A stretch of DNA of 50,530 nt from Novosphingobium sp. (lineage in GTDB: Bacteria; Pseudomonadota; Alphaproteobacteria; Sphingomonadales; Sphingomonadaceae): NCBI GenBank assembly GCA_030697365.1, contig JAUYQH010000003.1, forward strand, positions 1-50,530, given 5' to 3'. Both the position numbers and the translations under genes were made by a program. How positions within the stretch are numbered: the stretch's first letter is position 1; each line of letters starts with the position of its first letter. A model generated the notes under the pieces. It was not told the origin of the DNA and did no database searches. It saw nothing but the letters and a program-made list of their open reading frames with translations. Of this stretch, positions 32,733-41,475 are shown piece after piece.

Positions 32733-35123
32733 TCAGAACTCGACCTGGACTTCCAGGCCCCAGGTGCGGTTGGGGACGCGGTCGCTGAACCAGAACGGCC
32801 CCGCCTGGCTCGAGCGGACGATGCGTCCACCCTTGTGGAACACGTCGTTGACGAACGCCGAGATCTTGTACTCGGTCTCGCCGCCGCCGAGCGTGCCCAG
32901 GTAGCTGACCGAGGTGTCGACCGAGGTGTGCTGGGGAATGATCTCGCGGCGTCGGCCGAGGAAGACCGGTCCGACCGTGTCCTTGCCCGATTCGGTGGCG
33001 TAGTTGTCAAGATACTTGACGTTGGCGCCCAGCACGAAGCGATTGTCGTCCCCGGCGACCGGAATGGTCAGCTCGCCCCCCAGGCTGAAGTTCCATTCGG
33101 GCGCGTAGCGCAGGTTCTTGGTGGCGCGGACATCGTTGCCCGCGGCGTCGAAGAACGAGAGGTACTTAGCCTTAAGGTAGCCCGCCGATGCGAAGAAGTG
33201 CAAGTCCGGAATCGGCCGGTACTGGGCCTCGGCCTCGACCCCGCGGAACCGCGCCTTGGAGGCGTTCTCAACGAACGTGATCGTCGACGCCGGATTGACC
33301 GGGTTTGCGGTGATCTGGTCTTCCTGCTTGTTGTCATAATTTGTCTGGAACAAAGTGAGGTTGAACAGCGCCCTCCGGTCGAGGAACTTGCTGCGCAAGC
33401 CGATTTCATAGCTATCGACCGTTTCCGGCTCGTAGGGTCCGATGGTGTCGGGAGTCGAGCCCGGACGCCCGTTCCAGCCGCCCGAGCGGAAGCCGCGCGA
33501 CCACGACACATAAGTCATGACGTCTTCCCCGAACTTGTGGTCGAGCGACACGCGTGGGGTGAACTTGCTGAAGGTCAGGACCGCTTTGCGGCAAGGCTCG
33601 TACGCCGATGTCGGATCGGGGCAGAAGTAAGGACCGCCCTCGTTGGCGGGGACAGAGGGCTTCTGGACGTTGAACTTCTTTCTCTCGCGGGTGTAGCGGC
33701 CGCCCACCGTCAGGCGGGTGGATTCAGCCAGCTTCCAGTAGGTTTCCGCGAAAGCTGCGTAGGACGTGACCGTCTGGCCGGCACTGAAGGTATCGACCAG
33801 AAGCCCGGGGTCCCCCTGCGAGCTGCCGAAGAGGAATACGTCCTGCCGTTCGAGTTCGTAGGTGGAGCGGAAATAGTACAGCCCCGCAACGGCATCGAAC
33901 AGCCCGCCGAACGACGTGTCCACGCGCAGTTCCTGGCTGAACTGCTCTCCGTTCAGTTCCCGGACCGGGTGGAACAGCGCCTGATTCGGCGCGAACCGAT
34001 GGCCGATGTTGTCGATGTCGAGCTTATCGTCGTTCATCCACAGCCCGGTGACCGAGACGATGTCGAGGTTTTCGCCCGAGTATTTGGCGTTCAGCGTGAA
34101 GTTGTCGGCGTTGAGCGGAACCAGGAAAGGGACGTCGGTTACGTGGTTCCGGAAGTTGCTGCCCTCGTAGATCTGCTCAAGCGTCGGTCCGGTCGGATCG
34201 CTCGTCAGCGGTCGGTTATAGCACAGCGCGAACGCGTCGCAGGCCAGCGATCCTGGCAGCGACTGGTTGACCAGCTGCGGGTAGTTGGAGCGGTCGCGAA
34301 GATGCTCGTAGCTGAACAGCGCCTCGAAATCGGCGGTCGGGGTGAACAGCAGCGCGGCGGTGATGCCGAGGCGGTCGAGCCCGGGATCGCGCTTGCCAGT
34401 GAAGTAGCTCTTGGTGAAGCTGTCGCCGTTGATCGAGGCCAGGCCGACCTTGAGCGCCAGCACGTCCTTGACGATCGGTGCGTTGAAGATGCCCTTGAAG
34501 TCGCGGCGACCGTACGAGCCGACCGTCGCCGAGAGCTTGGCGCCGAATTCGCCGGTGGGACGGGTACGGCGGACATTGATGATCCCGCCAATGGTGTTGC
34601 GGCCGAACAGCGTACCCTGCGGACCGCGCAGAACTTCGATCGATTCGACGTCGAAGAAATCGATCAGCGCTCCAGTGTTCGAGGCGAGAAAAATGCCGTC
34701 GATCGAGGTCGCCACCGCGGGCTCGAACGAGCGCTCGATGTCGGCGAAGGTCAGCCCGCGGATCGAGGCGGACAGCGTCGCGCCCGAAAACTGGACCTGG
34801 CCGAGCTGGACGTTAGGCATGTACTTGGCAACCGCGCGGACATCGGGAATATAGCGAGCTTCCAGCGCCGCGCCGCTTAGTCCGGTGACCGCGACGGGAA
34901 CGTCCTGAACGTCCTCCACCCGCTTGCGTGCGGTGACGGTGATTTGTTCGAGGCCCGTGTACTCTTCGGCCCCATCTTCTGCGGATGGGGCATCTGCGGG
35001 CGGAGCATCCTGGGCATAGGCGGGAAGCGACGCAAGGCAGGTCGCGGCGAGTGCCGCCAGCCTAATCGCCCTGCCGGTTTTCGTGGAACGCGATATGCGC
35101 CCGAACTTTGAAATCGCCTTCAC
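32733..35123 (-). CDS. TonB-dependent outer-membrane receptor (3 of 3)
   Basis: This 796-aa receptor has a long N-terminal region before the signal cleavage AYA/QD near residue 37, the TonB-box-like QITVTARKR, the plug segment RGPQGTLFGRNTIGG, and a barrel ending TWGLEVQVEF. It is more like receptor 2 than receptor 1 in the plug. An MDR reductase gene follows on the same strand. The upstream 150 bases hold a palindrome at 35243. A substrate-uptake role is inferred from the neighbours. Confidence 0.93.
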   Translation of the reverse strand: MKAISKFGRISRSTKTGRAIRLAALAATCLASLPAYAQDAPPADAPSAEDGAEEYTGLEQITVTARKRVEDVQDVPVAVTGLSGAALEARYIPDVRAVAKYMPNVQLGQVQFSGATLSASIRGLTFADIERSFEPAVATSIDGIFLASNTGALIDFFDVESIEVLRGPQGTLFGRNTIGGIINVRRTRPTGEFGAKLSATVGSYGRRDFKGIFNAPIVKDVLALKVGLASINGDSFTKSYFTGKRDPGLDRLGITAALLFTPTADFEALFSYEHLRDRSNYPQLVNQSLPGSLACDAFALCYNRPLTSDPTGPTLEQIYEGSNFRNHVTDVPFLVPLNADNFTLNAKYSGENLDIVSVTGLWMNDDKLDIDNIGHRFAPNQALFHPVRELNGEQFSQELRVDTSFGGLFDAVAGLYYFRSTYELERQDVFLFGSSQGDPGLLVDTFSAGQTVTSYAAFAETYWKLAESTRLTVGGRYTRERKKFNVQKPSVPANEGGPYFCPDPTSAYEPCRKAVLTFSKFTPRVSLDHKFGEDVMTYVSWSRGFRSGGWNGRPGSTPDTIGPYEPETVDSYEIGLRSKFLDRRALFNLTLFQTNYDNKQEDQITANPVNPASTITFVENASKARFRGVEAEAQYRPIPDLHFFASAGYLKAKYLSFFDAAGNDVRATKNLRYAPEWNFSLGGELTIPVAGDDNRFVLGANVKYLDNYATESGKDTVGPVFLGRRREIIPQHTSVDTSVSYLGTLGGGETEYKISAFVNDVFHKGGRIVRSSQAGPFWFSDRVPNRTWGLEVQVEF

Positions 35124-35242
35124 AGGAACCTCCCCCTTGTAATGTTTTTCCCGGTGCGATGCTCCTCGCGGATGTCATCGCTGTATCGCCGTTATGGAGC
35201 GCTATGGATGAGCGAGCCGCGCGGATAACTCGCACAAATGTG

Positions 35243-35259
35243 AGGTCCGCGGTGGACCT
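35243..35259. promoter_or_regulatory. palindrome AGGTCC-N5-GGACCT upstream of receptor 3
   Basis: AGGTCC-GCGGT-GGACCT is a perfect 6+6 inverted repeat, 120 bases before the receptor start and 17 bases after the SnoaL-like stop. It differs from the TetR-linked ACCGGC sites. It could be an operator or a terminator stem; there is no U-run. Confidence 0.35.
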
Positions 35260-35275
35260 ATCCTATACGCTAGGC

Positions 35276-35698
35276 CTAAGTTGGCGCCTTCTGGCGGTGA
35301 ATGTTGCGGAACGAGCGGCTGGCGAACAGCCACTGGCCTTCGATTTTGACGCAAGTGTCCTCGTAGACCCCGCGGTCGCGCAGCGTGGCGCCGTCCTGAT
35401 CATAGACCTCTGCGGTGTAACTGCGCATCGTCGCTCGGTTTCCGGAGATCACGATTGATCCAGGCCAGGCCTCGAACATGATGCCGGGATAGGCCTTCAT
35501 CGCCTCGACCCACATTGCGACGATCGCCGCGCGGCCCCGGGTGGTGCCGATCTCGGGATAATCGGGCAGCGACCATTCGGCGTCTTCGGCCCACGTCGCC
35601 CCCCAGGCCGCCGCGTCGCGCTGAGTTACCGCGTCCGCATAGGCGTCGAGCAGCTCACGGATGGCGAGGCGGTCTTTGGCATCTCCGGTGAATGGCAA
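35276..35698 (-). CDS. SnoaL-like (NTF2-fold) protein
   Basis: This 140-aa protein is a paralogue of the one at 21072: both open MPFTG, share LAIREL/IAIREL, and have WVEAM/WVESM and AEVYD/IEVYD. It is the last of a four-gene minus-strand group (MDR, VOC, Rieske ferredoxin, SnoaL) and lies 77 bases after the ferredoxin gene. A SnoaL_4-type fold is likely and the activity is not known. Confidence 0.82.
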   Translation of the reverse strand: MPFTGDAKDRLAIRELLDAYADAVTQRDAAAWGATWAEDAEWSLPDYPEIGTTRGRAAIVAMWVEAMKAYPGIMFEAWPGSIVISGNRATMRSYTAEVYDQDGATLRDRGVYEDTCVKIEGQWLFASRSFRNIHRQKAPT

Positions 35699-35775
35699 AA
35701 TCTCTCTCCCAGCGAGTTCCGAACGAGCCTAGCCGGGCACGGGAATCCGGGAAGCTGTGTAATAGGTGAGGGGAC

Positions 35776-36126
35776 TCACGCTACGACCGGGAGCTCGTCC
35801 ATCGTCGGCGGCGCATCGGGCACGCATACCTCGATCATTCCAGCGCTCACCCGTAACGAAAACGTGCGCAGATCGCGATAGGCCGCGCCCAAGCACTTGC
35901 CCGTGGCCAGATCAAACCGCGCGCCGTGCAGCGGGCACATCACCGCCCCGCGGCGGATGCGCCCTCCCGACAGCAGCGAGGCCTGGTGGGTGCAACGGTC
36001 GTTGACCGCGACGAGCCCGGCCTCGATCTTCGCCGCGAGTACGTACCAGCCGTTTATCCTTGTGGCGAGCTTGCCCTCGGCGGGAAAGTCGCCGTTGGCG
36101 ATCAGCGGATGCCAGCTTTCGCTCAT
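35776..36126 (-). CDS. Rieske-type [2Fe-2S] ferredoxin
   Basis: This 116-aa protein is a stand-alone Rieske domain with Cys45/His47 (CTHQAS) and Cys64/His67 (CPLHGARFD), the arrangement of ferredoxins that feed Rieske oxygenases. It is the only small electron carrier recognised in the island and probably serves one or more of the four oxygenases. No reductase gene is present, so electrons must come from a protein encoded elsewhere. It follows the VOC gene by eight bases. Confidence 0.9.
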   Translation of the reverse strand: MSESWHPLIANGDFPAEGKLATRINGWYVLAAKIEAGLVAVNDRCTHQASLLSGGRIRRGAVMCPLHGARFDLATGKCLGAAYRDLRTFSLRVSAGMIEVCVPDAPPTMDELPVVA

Positions 36127-36134
36127 TGGAATCC

Positions 36135-36710
36135 CTATTCGAAAGCGATGGTGGTGATCGCATGTGTGTTGCCGCGATAATCTTTCGCGGCCTCAGCGAC
36201 CATCGCACAGAAACCCGTCAGTTGCGGCACCGGCGCGTAGAGTTCGATCATGTGGCCATACTGCGCCCAAGTATCCGCAAAGGCGAAAACGAAGCCGTCG
36301 TTCATCACCGCGCGCAGAGCGGTAGGGAACCCGACCTCGGCCAGTCGCGTCGCCTCGGCGTCGGGATCGTCGACAAACACCGCCACGTGATGCAGCCCGA
36401 ACCGGCCCGAATGTTCGGGGTAGAGATCGCGGAACGCCGACGGTCCCGGACTGTTTTGCTGGACGAACTCTATCATTACCCCGCCCCACTGACCGTAAGC
36501 CGAAGTATGATCGAGCTCGCGGGCGATTCCACGGTGGACCGAACTGCGCAAGGGAATGTGCTCGGCGACGAAATAGGGTCCGGAGTCGAACTGCCGGTGG
36601 TGCTCGAGCGCTGCGACGCGGACATCATCGCAGAAGTAGGCAACTTGGCGGATAGGCTGGTTCACGAGCTGCCGCCAGGGTTGTGTGCCGGATTGTCCGA
36701 AGCGCGACAA
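36135..36710 (-). CDS. VOC-superfamily protein with an altered first ligand
   Basis: This 191-aa protein has two VOC modules, IRQVAYFCDDV near residue 20 and FGLHHVAVFVDDPDAEA in the second half, with MIEFVQQ and HMIELYAP strands. The Glu, second His and final Glu positions are filled, but the first His position is Gln (RQVAY), so metal binding may be weaker or different. It resembles Glyoxalase_4-type lactoylglutathione-lyase-like proteins. The preceding MDR stop lies 43 bases upstream. Confidence 0.8.
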   Translation of the reverse strand: MSRFGQSGTQPWRQLVNQPIRQVAYFCDDVRVAALEHHRQFDSGPYFVAEHIPLRSSVHRGIARELDHTSAYGQWGGVMIEFVQQNSPGPSAFRDLYPEHSGRFGLHHVAVFVDDPDAEATRLAEVGFPTALRAVMNDGFVFAFADTWAQYGHMIELYAPVPQLTGFCAMVAEAAKDYRGNTHAITTIAFE

Positions 36711-36753
36711 ACCGGCGCCGCTAAGGTCTCACCGGAATATCCTGGCGGCGCGT

Positions 36754-37764
36754 TCATGCCACTTCGACCATGGTCTTCCCGATCGTCGTGCCCTGCATTA
36801 ATTCGATGAAAGCCTCGGGCAGCCGCTCGAAACCCGCGCGCAAGTTCTCGAGCGGACGCAGCGATCCATTCGCGTACCATCCGTCCAGTTCGGCCTGGGC
36901 GCGGGACAGAACCTCCATGTGATCGTAGGTAATGAAGCCCTGCATCCGGATCCGGTTGACCACCAGCTGCCACACATTGCGTAATCCGTATGGGTTATCG
37001 GCGTCGTTGTATTGGGCAATCATCCCGCACACCGGGATTCGCCCGTGGAGATTCATCAACGGCAGTACCGCGTCGAGAGTCTCAGCACCGACATTGTCGA
37101 AGTAAACGTCGATTCCTCCGGGCGCGGCGGCAGCGATGGCTGCCGCGAGGTCGGGCTCGGCACGGTAGTCGATCGTTGCGTCGAGTCCGAAGCGCGCCAA
37201 AGCGGCGACTTTTGCAGGTCCGCCGACAAGGCCGATTACCTTGCATCCGCGCGCCTTGGCGATCTGCGCGACGGTGCTTCCGGTCGCGCCTGCCGCCGCA
37301 CTGACCAGCACAGTTTCGCCGGGCTTTGCCTGGCCGACCTCGAAAAGGCCGACCCAGGCGGTCAACCCGACCGGGCCGAGAGCGCCCATATAGTGCGGCA
37401 GAGGAACGCCCGGCGCCTGGTTGACCTGTTCGAGCCCGAGCGCGTCGCCGCTGATGACGTAGTGGTCGGACCATGTGGCAAATGCGCGCAGCAGCGTGCC
37501 AACCAGCCAGTCCGGGTTGTTCGAGGCGACCACCTCGCCCAGCGACATGCCGGCAATCGGCGCGCCGATCGCGACTGGCGGCAGGTAGCTCGGGCGATCA
37601 TCAAGGAATCCGCGAATCGCCGGATCGACCGAACCGACGCGCATTTTTACCAACATCTCACCCGGCCCGATCTCCGGCATCGGCGCTTGGGCCAACGAAA
37701 AATCTTCGGGGACGGGGACGCCGGTCGGGCGGCGCTTGAGCACGATCTGGCGGACGGTTTGCAT
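36754..37764 (-). CDS. zinc-free MDR-family NADP-dependent reductase
   Basis: This 336-aa enone-reductase-like protein starts at ATG 37764 (MQTVRQIVLKRRPTG) with GGAG upstream. SVDPAIRGFLDDRPSYLPP and the Rossmann motif SAAAGATGSTVAQIAK make it a close relative of the one at 27422. It opens the operon that continues with VOC, ferredoxin and SnoaL genes and is divergent from a SnoaL/acyl-CoA dehydrogenase pair. Confidence 0.88.
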   Translation of the reverse strand: MQTVRQIVLKRRPTGVPVPEDFSLAQAPMPEIGPGEMLVKMRVGSVDPAIRGFLDDRPSYLPPVAIGAPIAGMSLGEVVASNNPDWLVGTLLRAFATWSDHYVISGDALGLEQVNQAPGVPLPHYMGALGPVGLTAWVGLFEVGQAKPGETVLVSAAAGATGSTVAQIAKARGCKVIGLVGGPAKVAALARFGLDATIDYRAEPDLAAAIAAAAPGGIDVYFDNVGAETLDAVLPLMNLHGRIPVCGMIAQYNDADNPYGLRNVWQLVVNRIRMQGFITYDHMEVLSRAQAELDGWYANGSLRPLENLRAGFERLPEAFIELMQGTTIGKTMVEVA

Positions 37765-37875
37765 GGGGCTCCAATAGCAATACGTTGCGTCGTGCTCGGC
37801 TAGTCTATGCACTAGGTTCGCAGCCACGCCAGACTTGCGAAAATTGCGCCCAACACAGAAACCGGGAGAGCCACG

Positions 37876-38295
37876 ATGGCAATGACCGCCGATGAAATGC
37901 AGGCGTTTGTCGCCGGCCTTTACGCCGCCACTGGCGCGGGCGATTGGGATCGCGCCGAGACCATGCTGACCGACGATTTTTTCGTTACCGAGGCCGACCC
38001 ACTGCCGTTCGCCGGGGTTTATCGAGGCAAGGGTGCCTTGCGCGAGTTGTTCTCCAGGGTCATGGGAATGATGGACGTCGCCGGGCTGGACATCGTCGAG
38101 ACGACGGTGGGCAAGGACCACGCGGTTACGATCCTCTCGTTTACCTTTGCAGACCCCGCATTGGCGCCCGCGCACTTGTGCGAGCTGTTTCGCTTCCGCG
38201 ACGGGAAGGCCTGCGAGATTCGCCCCTACTATTTCGATCCCGCACCGATCGTCGCGGCGTGCGAAGCCAAGGCCCGCGTCGGCAGCAAGGCGTGA
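37876..38295 (+). CDS. SnoaL-like (NTF2-fold) protein
   Basis: This 139-aa protein has a different SnoaL subtype from the others: FVAGLYAATGAGDWDRAETML, then FAGVYRGKGALRELF and HLCELFRFRDGKACEIRPYYFDP. It looks like a nuclear-transport-factor-2-family ketosteroid-isomerase-like protein. Its stop overlaps the GTG of the acyl-CoA dehydrogenase (GTGA). The activity cannot be fixed from sequence. Confidence 0.8.
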   Translation: MAMTADEMQAFVAGLYAATGAGDWDRAETMLTDDFFVTEADPLPFAGVYRGKGALRELFSRVMGMMDVAGLDIVETTVGKDHAVTILSFTFADPALAPAHLCELFRFRDGKACEIRPYYFDPAPIVAACEAKARVGSKA

Positions 38296-39506
38296 CCACC
38301 GTCGTGAATCGCGCCCCGAGCGAGCGCGCCGCGGCGATCGGCGACGCGGTCGAGCGCTTCGTTCGCGAAACGGTCGCGCCCTACGAGCGTGATCCTCGTT
38401 GTGGCGGACACGGACCGTCGGACGAACTTGTGTTCGAGTTGCGCGGTCTCGCTCGCGCCGCTGGCGTACTCACCCCTCATATTCTGCACCGCGGCGACCA
38501 CCTCAATCAGCGCGAAACCGCCTGGGTGCTCATCCGTTCGGGTCTGTCGCCGCTCGGCCCCCTCGCGTGCAACACGATGGCGCCCGACGAGGGCAACATG
38601 TACCTGCTCGGCAAGATGGGAACGACCGAGCAGAAGCGCCGCTTCCTCGATCCTCTGGTTGCGGGCACCGCGCGCTCGGCGTTTTTCATGACCGAGCCGG
38701 CTGAAGACGGCGGCGCCGGCTCGGACCCGTCGATGATGCAGACCATCTGCCGTCCCGATGGCAACCATTGGGTGATCGATGGCCGCAAGGCTTTCATTAC
38801 CGGGGCTGAGGGCGCGCAGGTCGGGATCGTCATGGCGAAGGCAGCAGGGGGTCCCGCCGCCGGCGGGGCGTGCCTGTTTCTGGTCGATCTGCCCGATCCG
38901 GCGATCCGCATCGAGCGCGTCCTCGAAACAATCGACAGCTCGATGCCGGGAGGCCACGCACTCGTCAGGATCGAGGAACTGCGCGTATCAGCGGACCAGA
39001 TGCTCGGCGAGCCGGGCGAGGGCTTCAAACTCGCCCAGGTCCGGCTCAGTCCTGCGCGGCTGTCACACTGTATGCGTTGGCTCGGCGCCTGCATCCGAGC
39101 CAACGAGATCGCCACCGACTATGCCTGCCGTCGCATCGCCTTCGGCAAACCGCTGGTCGATCACGAAGGAGTCGGCTTCATGCTCGCCGAGAACCTGATC
39201 GACCTGAAACAAGCTGAACTGATGATCGACTGGTGCGCCGACGTGCTCGACACCGGTGACCTCGGCGTCCCCGAAAGCTCAATGACCAAGGTCGCGGTAT
39301 CGGAAGCTCTGATGCGCATCGCCGACCGCTGCGTCCAGATCATGGGCGGCACCGGGGTTACCCGCGACACGATCGTCGAGCAGGTCTTCCGCGAAGTCCG
39401 CGCGTTCCGCATCTACGATGGCCCGACCGAGGTCCACAAATGGAGCTTGGCCAAGAAGATCAAGCGCGATTGGAGCCAGTTGTTATCAGGCCAGTCAAAA
39501 ACCTGA
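38292..39506 (+). CDS. acyl-CoA dehydrogenase, ACAD10/11-like
   Basis: This 404-aa dehydrogenase starts at GTG 38292, overlapping the preceding stop; a GTG four codons on is possible. It has MTEPAEDGGAGSDPS for FAD/substrate, RIAFGKPLVDHEGV and QIMGGTGVTRDT. Where classical enzymes have the catalytic Glu in YEGT it reads YDGPTEVHKW with Asp376, the pattern of ACAD10/11-like proteins (DGPDEVH). It ends the catabolic island; sequence beyond is mobile debris. Confidence 0.9.
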   Translation: MTTVVNRAPSERAAAIGDAVERFVRETVAPYERDPRCGGHGPSDELVFELRGLARAAGVLTPHILHRGDHLNQRETAWVLIRSGLSPLGPLACNTMAPDEGNMYLLGKMGTTEQKRRFLDPLVAGTARSAFFMTEPAEDGGAGSDPSMMQTICRPDGNHWVIDGRKAFITGAEGAQVGIVMAKAAGGPAAGGACLFLVDLPDPAIRIERVLETIDSSMPGGHALVRIEELRVSADQMLGEPGEGFKLAQVRLSPARLSHCMRWLGACIRANEIATDYACRRIAFGKPLVDHEGVGFMLAENLIDLKQAELMIDWCADVLDTGDLGVPESSMTKVAVSEALMRIADRCVQIMGGTGVTRDTIVEQVFREVRAFRIYDGPTEVHKWSLAKKIKRDWSQLLSGQSKT

Positions 39507-39729
39507 TTGGGTATGGCTCTAATGACCACCATAGTCCACGAATGTTTCGTTATTGCAGTATCCAATATATCCCCCTGCTGTCTTCGAGGTGGTTTCGAAG
39601 TCGGTGACAGGGGCAAGCATGGCCAAAACCAGGGTCAGAACTTGGCACCTCCAACATCTCCGTGATGCGGGCTGATTTGGGCCTTGGGGCTCAATCTCGG
39701 AATAATTGCGAGGCTTTTGGGCCTCCATT
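39507..39729. other. AT-richer junction with no gene
   Basis: The composition drops right after the last island gene (AATATATCCCCCTG near 39569). No reading frame here shows a recognisable protein. It probably represents the outer end of a decayed IS5-type element. Confidence 0.5.
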
Positions 39730-39933
39730 TCAGCGTTTCCGGCGGTTTTCCCGATATTCGGACGCAGCTATCCTCGCTGCCCGTCGTTCGCAGAAGATGA
39801 GGCGGTGCATGTTGTAGGCAAAGTTGGCCAGCGTGATCTTGGCGTTGGCCCGTTTGATGCCGATGGTCCTGATGAGCAGCCCCATCTGGCCCTTCTGCCG
39901 GGCGAAGAGACGCACCACTTGTGGGTGCCGAGC
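39730..39933 (-). pseudogene. IS5-family transposase, C-terminal remnant
   Basis: On the minus strand this frame reads RLFARQKGQMGLLIRTIGI, then KRANAKITLANFAYNMHRL, the end of IS5-type transposases. A stop (TGA at 39936-39934) cuts it off upstream, and the N-terminal DDE portion is missing. It marks an old insertion or deletion at the right edge of the catabolic island. Confidence 0.75.
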
Positions 39934-39936
39934 TCA

Positions 39937-40545
39937 AACCGCCAGGTGGTTCAGACCGACCAGGCGTGGTCAGGGCCGCAGTGGTGCCCGACTTCCGCTT
40001 TGGACAAACTTGATGAGCGGGTCTCGCCGCGGAGCGAACCAGCGGTGGGACTTCTGCGTCTCAAGTGTCGACCCGAGTCCAATGGCGGAGGGTCCTCAAC
40101 TGATCGCATCCGGCGCTTCGAGCAGTTGGAAAATCTCTCAAATCCTGGCTCAACTGCGTGGGTGAGCTTCGCCACAGTTAGAAAAAAGATTGTTCAAATT
40201 CAATGCGTTGTAGCGGAATCATAATCCGCGTGTCCAGCAGGCCCACAGACTGTGCCCTAGCCTATACGATGTCGGAAGTTTCAATCGAGCAACTGCATTG
40301 GCGCCACCCCAAACGGCATCGTCAGGTTTGGCTTTAACGACAATGAAACAACGCGATGCTTCGCGCGCCGAACGATCGATATTCCAAGTCACCCACTGAT
40401 CTAGACGCCGTTCGGCAGCGATTGCTGATCATATTTCACGATGTTTGTGTTACTTATGACGTGACCCCCAACCTTCATCCAGTTGCGATTAGAGTCTCAG
40501 CGTTGTTGTTGCGCGTGTGCGCAGGTGAAGCAAGGGGCTGCGTAG
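39937..40545. other. intergenic debris, no gene supported
   Basis: Only short frames without recognisable domains occur in these 609 bases. The part nearest 39937 may be decayed transposase DNA, but no homology could be read with confidence. Confidence 0.45.
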
Positions 40546-41148
40546 CGTAATCGCATCGTCGCCGGCCATGCGCGGCTGACCGTTGCGCAAGAGCTGAATA
40601 TGGTCGAGGTGCCTTGCATCCGGCTCTCACACCTTTCAGCGCCGGAAAAGCGCGCGCTGGCAATCGCGGACAACGTGCGCCGCTACAACAAGCGTCAGAT
40701 CAAGGCGCTCAAGGAATCGATCGAGCGGTTCGGGATCGTCCGGCCGGTGCTGGTCGCGCTCGACGGCACGATCGTTGCCGGGGTCGGCATCTGGATGGCG
40801 GCCAAGGAGCTCAAGCGCCCCACAATTCCGGTGGTTTATGCCGGCGCGCTCAGCCGCGACGAACTAAGGTTGTATCGCCTGGCGGATCAGAAGTTGAGCA
40901 CGCTGGGCGAGTACAATGAGGAGGCGCTCAAGCTCGAGTTCCTCGAGCTCGGCGAGATCTCGCTCAATCTCGATCTCAAGCTCGACCTCGACCACACCGG
41001 GTTCCTCAGCCGGGAGCGCGACGCGATCGTGCTCAAGGACCAGCGCGAGGAAGCCGAGCCCGACGAGAACATCGAGATCCCGAAGGTGGCGGTCTGGCGC
41101 CCGAGATTGTCGAGGCGATCCTCAATGGCGACCAGCCCGCTCGTCTGA
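40546..41148 (+). pseudogene. mosaic ParB-domain remnant of a phage-type methylase gene
   Basis: The frame opens just after a TAG (40543-40545) with NRIVAGHARLTVAQELNMVE, the second half of a ParB-like domain containing the GHxR motif. It continues after IADN straight into a second ParB domain start, RRYNKRQIKALKESIERFGI, with DGTIVAGVGIWMAAKEL. After ENIEIPKVAV the similarity stops and the methylase half is absent. The intact gene at 42138 shows how such a protein should continue (QLGDLWVLGQHKLLCG). The remnant looks like a fusion of two gene copies followed by loss of the 3' half. Confidence 0.7.
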
Positions 41149-41225
41149 GCGCCGATTCCCTCGCCCTGATCAGCCCGCTTCCCATTGCCTGGAGCGAGCA
41201 GCGCGAGGTGATCGCCGCACTCTAG
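41088..41225 (+). pseudogene. serine-recombinase C-terminal remnant
   Basis: In a frame shifted from the ParB remnant, GGLAPEIVEAILNGDQPARL and PLPIAWSEQREVIAAL resemble the last 40 residues of large serine recombinases. The catalytic and zinc domains are missing. It begins where ParB similarity ends, so the two remnants are joined by a rearrangement. Confidence 0.6.
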
Positions 41226-41475
41226 AATCAACCATCATACCAACCACTTGCAAGGCGGTGCTGCGGCGGCGCCTTTACCTTTGCTGCACTGCGGGGAGTC
41301 GTTGGCGCAAGCCCACTCCGTAGTACGCAAGTGGCCTCCAGAGAAAGCTCGCGATTTGATGGTGTTATAGGGGCTAGTTGAGGCTCTCTCTACACCGGAA
41401 TGGATTGCCAAACGGCGCGGAATTGCGGCCTTTTCGGGCCATATTATCCTTCTATCTCAAGTACTTAGGACTGTG
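41226..41475. other. short gene-free stretch before the tRNA fragment
   Basis: No credible gene is visible here. The frame that begins at 41378 and runs through the tRNA-like sequence is spurious. Confidence 0.5.

Noticed and set aside
31926..34880. A 984-codon open frame on the plus strand
   Set aside because: It lies opposite an MDR gene and TonB receptor 3, whose motifs are clear. The translation has no recognisable domain and is a high-GC shadow.
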